Assembly: GCA_027353565.1 (NCBI GenBank)
Contig: DAIEHO010000237.1
Location: forward strand, 1 to 6,737
Source: Propionibacteriaceae bacterium
GTDB lineage: Bacteria > Actinomycetota > Actinomycetes > Propionibacteriales > Propionibacteriaceae
DNA length: 6,737 nucleotides
Direction: 5' to 3'
The notes beneath the pieces were generated by a model, which saw only the letters and a program-made list of their open reading frames with translations, was not told the origin of the DNA and did not search any database. A program made the position numbers and the translations under genes. Numbering within the stretch: the stretch's first letter is position 1; the number at the start of each line of letters is the position of its first letter. This document shows, piece by piece, positions 1 through 5,258 of the stretch.

Positions 1-81
1 AGCCCGGCAGGCGGTGCAGGCGGCTGCCCGTGCAGATGCGCTGAGCCCGGGCGGCGACAATCCCTGCCATCACGAACGCAG
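1..81. other. left edge, no gene that can be supported
   Basis: This stretch lies beyond the rplA terminator. A plus-strand frame with only G or C at third positions reaches a TGA at 42-44 and could be the last 13 codons of a convergent gene. A minus-strand frame from ATG at 70-68 is also open to the window edge, but it has no ribosome binding site. The sequence is too short to choose between them. GCAGGCGG occurs twice (8-15 and 17-24). Confidence 0.2.
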
Positions 82-113
82 CACGGCCCCGCACCGAAGG
101 GTGCGGGGCCGTG
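82..113 (-). terminator. GC-rich stem-loop after rplA, probable operon terminator
   Basis: A perfect 14-bp inverted repeat (82-95 with 100-113, arm CACGGCCCCGCACC) closes a 4-base loop. It starts 15 bases past the rplA stop codon. On the minus strand the bases after the stem (CTGCGTTCGTG) contain no real U-tract, so it is not a textbook intrinsic terminator. Actinobacterial terminators often lack the U-tract, and the stem is very stable. Because the stem is symmetric it could also serve a convergent gene entering from the left edge. Confidence 0.75.
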
Positions 114-128
114 TCGAGTGGTACGGGA

Positions 129-833
129 TCAGGCGTTGAGCTCTTCGCGCTTGCGCTGCGGGTCGATCTGGACACCGGGGCCCATGGTGGTGGAGACCAC
201 GATCTTCTTGAGGTAGCGGCCCTTCGACGTGCTGGGCTTGAGTCGCATGACTTCGTCCATCGCGGCCGTGTAGTTGTCGACCAGCTGGTCGAGACCGAAG
301 GTCGCCTTGCCGATGATGAAGTGAAGGTTGGCGTGGCGATCGACACGGAACTCGATCTTGCCGCCCTTGATGTCCGTGACCGCCTTCGCCACGTCCATCG
401 TCACGGTGCCGGTCTTCGGGTTCGGCATGAGACCACGGGGGCCGAGGACGCGACCGAGACGGCCGACCTTGCCCATGAGGTCCGGGGTCGCGACCACCGA
501 GTCGAAGTCGAGGTAGCCGCCGGCCACCTTCTCGATGAGCTCGTCGGCGCCGACTTCGTCGGCTCCGGCGGCGAGTGCGTCGGCGGCCTTCTCACCGGTG
601 GCGAAGACGAGGACCCGTGCCGTCTTGCCCGTACCGTGCGGAAGGTTCACCGTGCCACGGACCATCTGGTCCGCCTTGCGGGGATCGACGCCGAGTCGCA
701 TCGCGACCTCGACGGTCTCGTCGAACTTCGCCGACGCCCCGCTCTTGGCCAGCCCGACGGCCTCGACGGCCGAGTAGAGCTGATCTGCGTCGCGCGCCTC
801 TGCGGCTGCGCGGTACGCCTTGCTGCGCTTCAT
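129..833 (-). CDS. rplA: 50S ribosomal protein L1
   Basis: This 234-residue protein has the full length of bacterial L1. L1 binds the base of the L1 stalk of 23S rRNA, helps E-site tRNA release, and in many bacteria represses its own operon by binding the mRNA. Domain I is built from residues 1-65 plus about 159-234 and contains [13 protein letters not shown] (36-48) and the RNA-contacting [20 protein letters not shown] (157-176). Domain II carries [20 protein letters not shown] (123-142). The C terminus has the conserved [17 protein letters not shown] (204-220). The ATG start at 833 has AGAGGA seven bases upstream (846-841). The gene follows rplK after a 112-base spacer containing two hairpins and is the last gene before a strong stem-loop. 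Nothing is missing or unusual in the protein. Confidence 0.98.
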   Translation of the reverse strand: MKRSKAYRAAAEARDADQLYSAVEAVGLAKSGASAKFDETVEVAMRLGVDPRKADQMVRGTVNLPHGTGKTARVLVFATGEKAADALAAGADEVGADELIEKVAGGYLDFDSVVATPDLMGKVGRLGRVLGPRGLMPNPKTGTVTMDVAKAVTDIKGGKIEFRVDRHANLHFIIGKATFGLDQLVDNYTAAMDEVMRLKPSTSKGRYLKKIVVSTTMGPGVQIDPQRKREELNA

Positions 834-889
834 GTCTGGTTCCTCTCGTCAGCCGCCTCGTGCGACGGCATGCCAGGTGTGGTTCGTAC

Positions 890-937
890 GGGCCGCGCCG
901 GCCCTGCCACTGGGTGCGGATCTCGTACGAGGTCCGC
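890..937 (-). promoter_or_regulatory. two consecutive hairpins in the rplK-rplA spacer
   Basis: In minus-strand order, the first dyad (937-916) begins eight bases after the rplK stop codon. Its arms GCGGA and TCCGC flank a C-A mismatch and the 10-base palindrome CTCGTACGAG. The second (904-890) is a perfect 6-bp GC stem, GGGCCG with CGGCCC, closing a 3-base loop. Neither is followed by a U-run, so they need not terminate transcription. Possible roles are RNA processing, partial attenuation, mRNA protection, or control of rplA translation. I could not match either to the known L1-binding RNA motif, and the structures are seen but their function is unknown. Confidence 0.4.
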
Positions 938-945
938 GGGGAGCG

Positions 946-1374
946 TCACTCGACGGTGACGCCCATGCTGCGGGCCGTGCCCTCGACGATCTTCATCGCT
1001 GCCGCGATGTCGTTCGCGTTGAGGTCAGGCATCTTGGTCTCAGCGATCTCGCGGACCTGGTCGCGCGTGATCCTGCCGACCTTGACCTTGTGAGGCGTCG
1101 CCGAGCCGGACTTGAGGCTCGCAGCCTTCTTGATGAGCTCGGCGGCCGGCGGGGTCTTCGTGATGAAGGTGAACGTCCGGTCTTCGTAGATCGTGATCTC
1201 GACCGGGATGATCGTCCCGCGCATGGCTTCGGTCGCAGCGTTGTACTGCTTGCAGAACTCCATGATGTTGACGCCGTGCGGGCCGAGGGCCGTACCGACG
1301 GGCGGGGCCGGCGTGGCCGCCCCGGCGTTGAGCGCGACCTTGACGAGGGCCGCGACCTTCTTCTTAGCAGGCAT
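946..1374 (-). CDS. rplK: 50S ribosomal protein L11
   Basis: This 142-residue protein is the full normal length. L11 binds the GTPase-associated centre of 23S rRNA (helices 43/44), takes part in factor-dependent GTP hydrolysis and the stringent response, and forms the binding cleft for thiopeptide antibiotics. The N-terminal domain (about 1-72) has the proline-rich [20 protein letters not shown] (21-40). The KTPPA hinge is at 73-77. The RNA-binding C-terminal domain includes KMPDLNAND (114-122) and [11 protein letters not shown] at the end. The start is ATG with AAGGA ten bases upstream (1389-1385). It lies 75 bases after nusG and 112 bases before rplA. Residue 28 is Thr where E. coli L11 has Pro26, and residue 32 is Pro where Gln is usual. 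Confidence 0.98.
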   Translation of the reverse strand: MPAKKKVAALVKVALNAGAATPAPPVGTALGPHGVNIMEFCKQYNAATEAMRGTIIPVEITIYEDRTFTFITKTPPAAELIKKAASLKSGSATPHKVKVGRITRDQVREIAETKMPDLNANDIAAAMKIVEGTARSMGVTVE

Positions 1375-1404
1375 GGTTTTCGGGTCCTTGCTGTTTGTTC
1401 GGTA

Positions 1405-1421
1405 GCCGGGTCATCCCCGGC
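1405..1421 (-). promoter_or_regulatory. small GC hairpin in the nusG-rplK spacer
   Basis: A 6-bp stem (GCCGGG with CCCGGC) closes a 5-base loop, GATGA on the minus strand, 16 bases upstream of the rplK Shine-Dalgarno. I see no TANNNT-type promoter in this 75-base spacer, so rplK is probably read through from nusG. The position would suit a leader element controlling rplK-rplA, but a stem this short arises easily by chance in GC-rich DNA. Confidence 0.25.
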
Positions 1422-1449
1422 CGTGGTGTGTGGGCGTGAGCCCGGCGCA

Positions 1450-2262
1450 CTACGACTTCTGGACCTTGCTGAAGTCGAGCTCGATGGGCGTCTCACGGCC
1501 CATGAAGTCGACCATCACAGTGACCTTCTGGTTGTGCGGGTGGATCTCCATGATCGTGGCATGGACGCCCGCGAACGGGCCGTCGACCACCATGACGGAG
1601 TTGCCGACCTGGAAGTCGGCAACCTCGACCTTCTTGCGTCGACTCGTCTGCCCGGCGCCCGCGCTCGCCTTCGCGATCACCGAGGGGCTGAGCATCTTGA
1701 CGACTTCTTCGAGGTCGAGCGCTACTGGGGTGTTGCCGTAACCGACGAAGCCGGTCACGGACGGCGTGTGCCGGACGGCCGACCACGAGTCGTCAGTCAG
1801 GTCCATCCGGACGAGGACGTATCCGGGATGGGACGTACGTGTGACGACCTTCTTGGCGCCGTTGCGGATCTCGACGGTCTCCTCGGTGGGCACCACGGCC
1901 TCGAAGATGAAGTCCTCCATGTTGAGCGCCTTGACGCGGTTCTCCAGGTTCTGCTTCACACGGTTCTCCATGCCGGAGTAGGTGTGCAGCACGTACCAGT
2001 CACCGAACTTGCTCGTCAGCTCCGCACGCAGCTCCGCGACTGCGGCGTCGGCGACGTCGTCGGACTCGTCGTCCTCGTCCTCCTCGGCCGGAGCCTCCTC
2101 ACCGAAGTTGAGGTCGATGCCGTCATCTTCGGCCGTCTCCTCCACGTCGTCGGTCAGGTCGAGGTTGAGCTCGACGCTGTCGCCGGTCTCCTCCACAACG
2201 TCGTCATCGGCGAAGGACAGGGTGATGTCCTCGTACTGCTCGTCGGTAGGTTCGTCGGTCAC
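1450..2262 (-). CDS. nusG: transcription termination/antitermination protein NusG
   Basis: This 270-residue protein is longer than E. coli NusG (about 181) because of an N-terminal extension; extended NusG proteins are common in Actinobacteria. NusG binds the clamp helices of RNA polymerase through its NGN domain and links transcription to Rho or to the ribosome through its KOW domain. Here the NGN domain runs from about residue 86, with GDWYVLHTYSGMENRVKQNL (87-106) and TSHPGYVLVRMDL, and the KOW domain covers about 215-270 (VGNSVMVVDGPFAGVHATI). Residues 1-80 are highly acidic and contain three repeats of a hydrophobic-x-Leu-x-hydrophobic pentad followed by Asp/Glu. The start is GTG. Its Shine-Dalgarno GAGAGGA (2278-2272) directly abuts the secE stop codon, indicating co-transcription and probably coupled translation with secE. 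Confidence 0.97.
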   Translation of the reverse strand: MTDEPTDEQYEDITLSFADDDVVEETGDSVELNLDLTDDVEETAEDDGIDLNFGEEAPAEEDEDDESDDVADAAVAELRAELTSKFGDWYVLHTYSGMENRVKQNLENRVKALNMEDFIFEAVVPTEETVEIRNGAKKVVTRTSHPGYVLVRMDLTDDSWSAVRHTPSVTGFVGYGNTPVALDLEEVVKMLSPSVIAKASAGAGQTSRRKKVEVADFQVGNSVMVVDGPFAGVHATIMEIHPHNQKVTVMVDFMGRETPIELDFSKVQKS

Positions 2263-2278
2263 GTGTGTCTTTCCTCTC

Positions 2279-2932
2279 TCAGCCCAGCGCCTTGAGCAGC
2301 AACCAGCCGAACACGAAGTCCAGCGCGCTCACGAGGGCAATCATGAAAACGACGAAGATCAGCACGACCACGAAGTACTGGCTCAGCTGGGCTCCGGTGG
2401 GCCAAACGACCTTGCGAAGCTCGGAGATCGACTGCCTCACGAAGGTGACGGGCCCGGTCCGCTGCTCGGTCACCAGGGTGGTGGCCTCCTTGCGCGAACG
2501 GGTCGGCGCGTCCTTCTTGACCGGGGCCTTGGCCGAACGCGGCCTCCGTACAGGTGTGGTGGACTTCGCAGCGATCGCGACCTCTTCAGCTTCGATCAGC
2601 TGCTCGGGGTCCTCGTCGCCGGTCTCGGGGTCAAGCTCTTCCGCCTCGTCCTCGTCGGCCGCGACCTGGTACGGACCGGGGTCGGGCAGGTCGTGCGCGA
2701 GGTCTTCGCCCGGGAGGTCCTCTTCGAGCGAGGTCTCGTCGTCGGTCAGGTCGTCGGCGATCCCCGCGGTCTCGACATCCGTGTCCGGTCTGGCGCTCTC
2801 GGCGGCCTCGCCAGCGTCCAGAACCGACGCATCCTCGACCGTGGCGTCACCGACGACCTCGCCGGCGCCCTCAACGGGAGCAGCGGACTCGTTCGGGTCG
2901 CGTCCCGAAACGGTCGACTTTCTCTTGGCCAC
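2279..2932 (-). CDS. secE: preprotein translocase subunit SecE with long acidic N-terminal extension
   Basis: SecE clamps SecY in the SecYEG channel of the cytoplasmic membrane and is essential for protein export. The conserved core is at the C terminus: ELRKVVWPT (171-179), the amphipathic segment preceding the membrane helix, then one transmembrane helix at about 186-207. The whole protein is 217 residues, against about 60-80 for single-helix SecE proteins of many Gram-positives and 127 for the three-helix E. coli form. The extra part is soluble: an acidic region (about 20-118) and a basic stretch (about 123-149) just before the core. I chose GTG at 2932 because AAGGA (2945-2941) lies eight bases upstream and MAKRKS is a sensible start. 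The frame continues upstream through the tRNA, which rules out a longer protein. Confidence 0.93.
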   Translation of the reverse strand: MAKRKSTVSGRDPNESAAPVEGAGEVVGDATVEDASVLDAGEAAESARPDTDVETAGIADDLTDDETSLEEDLPGEDLAHDLPDPGPYQVAADEDEAEELDPETGDEDPEQLIEAEEVAIAAKSTTPVRRPRSAKAPVKKDAPTRSRKEATTLVTEQRTGPVTFVRQSISELRKVVWPTGAQLSQYFVVVLIFVVFMIALVSALDFVFGWLLLKALG

Positions 2933-2940
2933 GCACCTGT

Positions 2941-2945
2941 TCCTT
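2941..2945 (-). promoter_or_regulatory. secE ribosome binding site
   Basis: AAGGA within an A-rich run (AAGAAAAAGGAAC on the minus strand) lies eight bases before the GTG at 2932. It decides the secE start, because the same frame stays open to 3124 across the tRNA gene. Confidence 0.7.
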
Positions 2946-2950
2946 TTTCT

Positions 2951-2999
2951 TGACGCCGCACCGGCCGGGGCGCCGGGCTGACTGACGCCGCACGGCGCC
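2951..2999 (-). repeat. 11-bp direct repeat and 7-bp stem between tRNA-Trp and secE
   Basis: TGACGCCGCAC (plus strand) occurs at 2951-2961 and again at 2983-2993, a 32-base period. The second copy sits within the loop and right arm of a possible hairpin whose arms are GGCGCCG (2969-2975) and CGGCGCC (2993-2999). The structure fills most of the 85 bases between the tRNA 3' end and the secE start. There is no U-tract after it. It could separate tRNA processing from secE translation, or be a small local duplication. Confidence 0.4.
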
Positions 3000-3017
3000 T
3001 GAGTTCGTCCTGCTTCG

Positions 3018-3090
<73 letters not shown>

Positions 3091-3150
3091 TCGATGGCTT
3101 CCCCCGACGGAGGGCGTGCGCCAACCGTGGAGTTGTCCACCAAGAGTGTG

Positions 3151-3179
3151 AGTGTACGGGGTTTGGCGCGTCGAGTCGA
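3151..3179 (-). promoter_or_regulatory. candidate sigma70-type promoter for tRNA-Trp-secE-nusG
   Basis: On the minus strand, TCGACT (3179-3174) and TACACT (3156-3151) are separated by exactly 17 bases and each match four of six consensus positions for -35 and -10. Transcription would start near 3144, about 54 bases before the tRNA 5' end. The site lies in the 95-base gap just after the murB stop. A 5-bp hairpin (3127-3140, GTGGA/TCCAC) would fall in the leader. No intrinsic terminator is visible between murB and the tRNA, so read-through from murB is also possible. Confidence 0.5.
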
Positions 3180-3185
3180 ACCCGG

Positions 3186-4304
3186 CTACAGCTCGATGCC
3201 GACCAGGACAGGCTCGGGTACGAGGGTCACACCGAAGCGTTCACGCACACCGTCGCGCACCTCACGAGCCAGTCGCACGATGTCCGCAGCGGTGGCACCA
3301 CCGCGGTTCGTGAGCGCCAGCGCGTGCTTACCCGAGACCGTCGCCGGGCCCGACCCATACCCCCTGGCGAAGCCCGCGTGGTCGATGAGCCATGCGGCAG
3401 ACGTCTTCACCGTACCGTCGGGCTGGGCGTAGCGAGGCGCCCCCTCGGGCAACGTCGCGGCGTGCTCGGGTGCCAGCAGCGGGTTGGTGAAGAAGGAGCC
3501 CGCCGACCACGTGTCGTGGTCCTCAGGGTCGAGCACCATGCCCTTCGACCGGCGGAGCTCGAGGACGGCCGCGCGTACGTCGGCCAACGGAGCACGCCGG
3601 CCCACCTCGATGCCGAGCGCTCCCGCGAGCTCTGCGTACCGGATCAGCGCTGACAAGGGGCCGAGCTCGAGCTGGAAGCTCACCTCGATGACGACGTACC
3701 GGCCCGGCTCCTCCTTGAACCGGCTCGACCTGTAGCCGAAGCCGCTGTCGGAGGCTGCGAACGTCACGTACCTGGCGTCGAGACGGTCCCAGGTACGCAC
3801 CCGAGCGATCGTCTGGGAGACCTCCGCCCCGTACGCACCGACGTTCTGGACGGGTGTCGCGCCCGTCGCCCCCGGGATCCCCGACAGCGTCTCGAGCCCG
3901 ATCCACTCCTGGGAGATGGTGTGGTCCACGACGCGGTCCCACGGCTCACCCGCCGCGACGGTGAGGAAGGCCCCTGCGCAGTCGGACACCTCGGCCGTCA
4001 GGCCCCGGGTGGCCACGACGACCACGACTCCGTCGAAGCCCTCGTCGGACACCACGACGTTGGACCCGGCGCCCAGCAGCAGGACCTGTTCACCCCGTGC
4101 GTCGGCCTCACGTACTTCTGCGACCAGCTCGTCCGTCGTCCGCGCCATCACCAGGCGGCGCGCAGGGCCTCCGACGTGCAGCGTGGTGAGGTCGGCGAGC
4201 CGTGATGACGTGGGATCCGGCGCCGGCGCGGACTCGTACACGGACCTGACGACCTCGCACGTCTCCCCGCCCGCCGGGCCGCCCAGGAGATTGACGCCGG
4301 TCAC
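3186..4304 (-). CDS. murB: UDP-N-acetylenolpyruvoylglucosamine reductase (MurB)
   Basis: MurB is a cytoplasmic FAD enzyme that uses NADPH to reduce UDP-GlcNAc-enolpyruvate to UDP-MurNAc, the second committed step of peptidoglycan synthesis. The 372 residues fit the family. FAD-binding motifs are LLLGAGSNVVVSDEGF (75-90) and SGIPGATGATPVQNVGAYGA (141-160). The catalytic positions known from E. coli are all present: Arg192 in GYRSSRFK, Ser270 in SAGSFFTNP, which protonates the flavin-reduced intermediate, and Glu364 in PEPVLVG near the C terminus. About 33 residues precede the usual LADLTTLHVGGPAR. The GTG start at 4304 overlaps the hadB stop by four bases (GTGA) and has GAGGGG upstream. A later GTG at codon 22 is possible but less well placed. 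Confidence 0.96.
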   Translation of the reverse strand: MTGVNLLGGPAGGETCEVVRSVYESAPAPDPTSSRLADLTTLHVGGPARRLVMARTTDELVAEVREADARGEQVLLLGAGSNVVVSDEGFDGVVVVVATRGLTAEVSDCAGAFLTVAAGEPWDRVVDHTISQEWIGLETLSGIPGATGATPVQNVGAYGAEVSQTIARVRTWDRLDARYVTFAASDSGFGYRSSRFKEEPGRYVVIEVSFQLELGPLSALIRYAELAGALGIEVGRRAPLADVRAAVLELRRSKGMVLDPEDHDTWSAGSFFTNPLLAPEHAATLPEGAPRYAQPDGTVKTSAAWLIDHAGFARGYGSGPATVSGKHALALTNRGGATAADIVRLAREVRDGVRERFGVTLVPEPVLVGIEL

Positions 4305-4723
4305 GGCAGGTCCCCCCTCGACACGACGGCCGTCACGGCGCCGAGCACCACCTCGTCACGGCACCTGACCACGATCGTGACCGTGACGGTGTCCTCGTCG
4401 GCCGCACTCACGGTGCCGACGCAGTGCACCTCGACGCCGAGGTCGTCATCCGGGACCACCACCGGCCGGGTGAACCTCGCAGAGTACCGACGCACCGCAG
4501 CAGGGTCACCGACCCAGTCTGTGACGACCCGCAGCGCGGTGCCCATGGTCAGCATCCCGTGGGCGATCACACCGTCCAGACCGAGCGCCGCGGCCGCGCG
4601 GTCGCTCCAGTGGATGGGGTTGAAGTCAGTCGACGCGCCCGCGTAGCGCACGAGCCGCGCCCGCGTCAGCGAGACAGTCAGCTCGCCGATCCGGGTCCCC
4701 ACGGCAACGTCCATGACTGTCAC
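4301..4723 (-). CDS. hadB: MaoC-like (3R)-hydroxyacyl dehydratase, HadB-type catalytic subunit
   Basis: This 140-residue hot-dog protein dehydrates (3R)-3-hydroxyacyl-ACP or -CoA to the trans-2-enoyl form. The hydratase-2 motif is intact: YAGASTDFNPIHW (27-39), with predicted catalytic Asp33 and His38, followed by GVIAHGMLTMG (51-61) and the WVGDPAAV stretch typical of HadB. In mycobacteria HadB is the catalytic partner of HadA in FAS-II. HadA precedes it here by a 4-base GTGA overlap, which supports a heterodimer. GTG at 4723 with GAGG upstream is the preferred start; ATG three codons later is the alternative. The substrate is probably an ordinary FAS-II intermediate if the host makes no mycolic acids, which the window cannot show. 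Confidence 0.88.
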   Translation of the reverse strand: MTVMDVAVGTRIGELTVSLTRARLVRYAGASTDFNPIHWSDRAAAALGLDGVIAHGMLTMGTALRVVTDWVGDPAAVRRYSARFTRPVVVPDDDLGVEVHCVGTVSAADEDTVTVTIVVRCRDEVVLGAVTAVVSRGDLP

Positions 4724-5139
4724 GACGCCCTCGTGTGGATGAACGTCGAGGAGGAGTCGGCGACCGGCTCGCCGTCAAGGGTCCTCAGGCGTACGGTCAC
4801 GCCGACGATCTCCATCGCGCCACGACATCTCACCTTGTCGATGCTCAGCACACCGGTGACGACATCGCCCGTACGGAGGGGACGGTGCCACACGAACGAC
4901 TGGTCTGCGTGGACGACCCGCTGCAGGGAGAGGTCGAGCTCCGTGTCCGCGAACAGCGCGTCCCAGGCGGCGGCCCCGATCACGGCGACGAAGGTGGGCG
5001 GAGCCGTGGGCGCATCACCGGCGTAGGCCGGGTTGTCGTCGGAGAGGGCGGCTGCGAACTCGACGATCTTCGCGGCACTCACCTCGTACGGCGCCGTCGG
5101 TGGGTACGTCCTGCCGACATGGGCATCTGTGATGGGCAC
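4720..5139 (-). CDS. hadA: MaoC-dehydratase N-terminal-domain protein, HadA-type partner (UPF0336-like)
   Basis: This 139-residue single hot-dog protein has the HadA-family opening VGRTYPPTAPYEVSAAKIVEF (8-28) and the stretch VHADQSFVWHRPLRTGDVV (76-94). At the place of the hydratase Asp-x-Asn-Pro-x-His motif it has DDNPAY (34-39), so the catalytic His is replaced by Tyr. That agrees with HadA proteins, which bind the acyl chain and pair with catalytic HadB. I chose GTG at 5139 because similarity begins there. The frame is open to 5310, but the extra 57 residues are rich in Arg and Cys and resemble nothing in the family. No Shine-Dalgarno is visible. TTGAAT lies six bases upstream, a weak hint of a leaderless transcript. 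It is the first gene of the cluster, and the rpmG found next to hadA in mycobacteria is absent. Confidence 0.85.
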   Translation of the reverse strand: MPITDAHVGRTYPPTAPYEVSAAKIVEFAAALSDDNPAYAGDAPTAPPTFVAVIGAAAWDALFADTELDLSLQRVVHADQSFVWHRPLRTGDVVTGVLSIDKVRCRGAMEIVGVTVRLRTLDGEPVADSSSTFIHTRAS

Positions 5140-5192
5140 GAGCCCATTCAACGGGGACGACCCAAGCCAGCACAAGCGGTGAGCATCCTCCC

Positions 5193-5207
5193 CGCAGCAT
5201 GACTGCG
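5193..5207. promoter_or_regulatory. dyad and direct repeats in the divergent promoter region
   Basis: In the 119-base gap between the divergent starts at 5139 and 5259 there is a perfect 5-bp inverted repeat, CGCAG-N5-CTGCG (5193-5207). There are also two copies of CCGAGCCT (5214-5221 and 5231-5238), 17 bases apart, where the -35 region of the plus-strand gene would fall. These could be protein-binding sites serving one or both genes, but repeats this short may be chance. Confidence 0.3.
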
Positions 5208-5246
5208 TCCGGGCCGAGCCTGAGCGTCTCCCGAGCCTCTCGACGG

Positions 5247-5252
5247 TACCCT
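5247..5252 (+). promoter_or_regulatory. candidate -10 element for a leaderless transcript
   Basis: TACCCT fits the TANNNT pattern and ends six bases before the ATG at 5259, so transcription would start at or next to the A of ATG. No Shine-Dalgarno precedes that ATG. Leaderless mRNAs with this spacing are common in Actinobacteria. I see no convincing -35 hexamer. Confidence 0.4.
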
Positions 5253-5258
5253 CGAGAC

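Noticed and set aside
111..959. Plus-strand open frame opposite rplA
   Set aside because: Antisense shadow of rplA with no family features; its start lies inside the terminator stem.
1375..1449. Separate rplK promoter in the nusG-rplK spacer
   Set aside because: No TANNNT-type -10 with a spaced -35 was found on the minus strand; read-through from nusG is simpler.
820..2295. Plus-strand open frame of 491 codons opposite rplK and nusG
   Set aside because: It lies antisense to two unmistakable conserved genes, has Arg/Asp/Leu-rich composition typical of the mirror frame in GC-rich DNA, and spans their spacer with no ribosome binding site or recognisable domain.
3157..3185. Possible terminator just after murB
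   Set aside because: Only a 5-bp stem (GGGTT/AACCC) with a long loop and no U-tract; the bases overlap the better-supported promoter.
5199..5258. In-frame ATG at 5199 as start of the membrane-protein gene
   Set aside because: No Shine-Dalgarno within range, the added residues are basic and Ser-rich unlike the acidic tail, and the ATG at 5259 has a well-spaced -10-like element. It remains a possible alternative.
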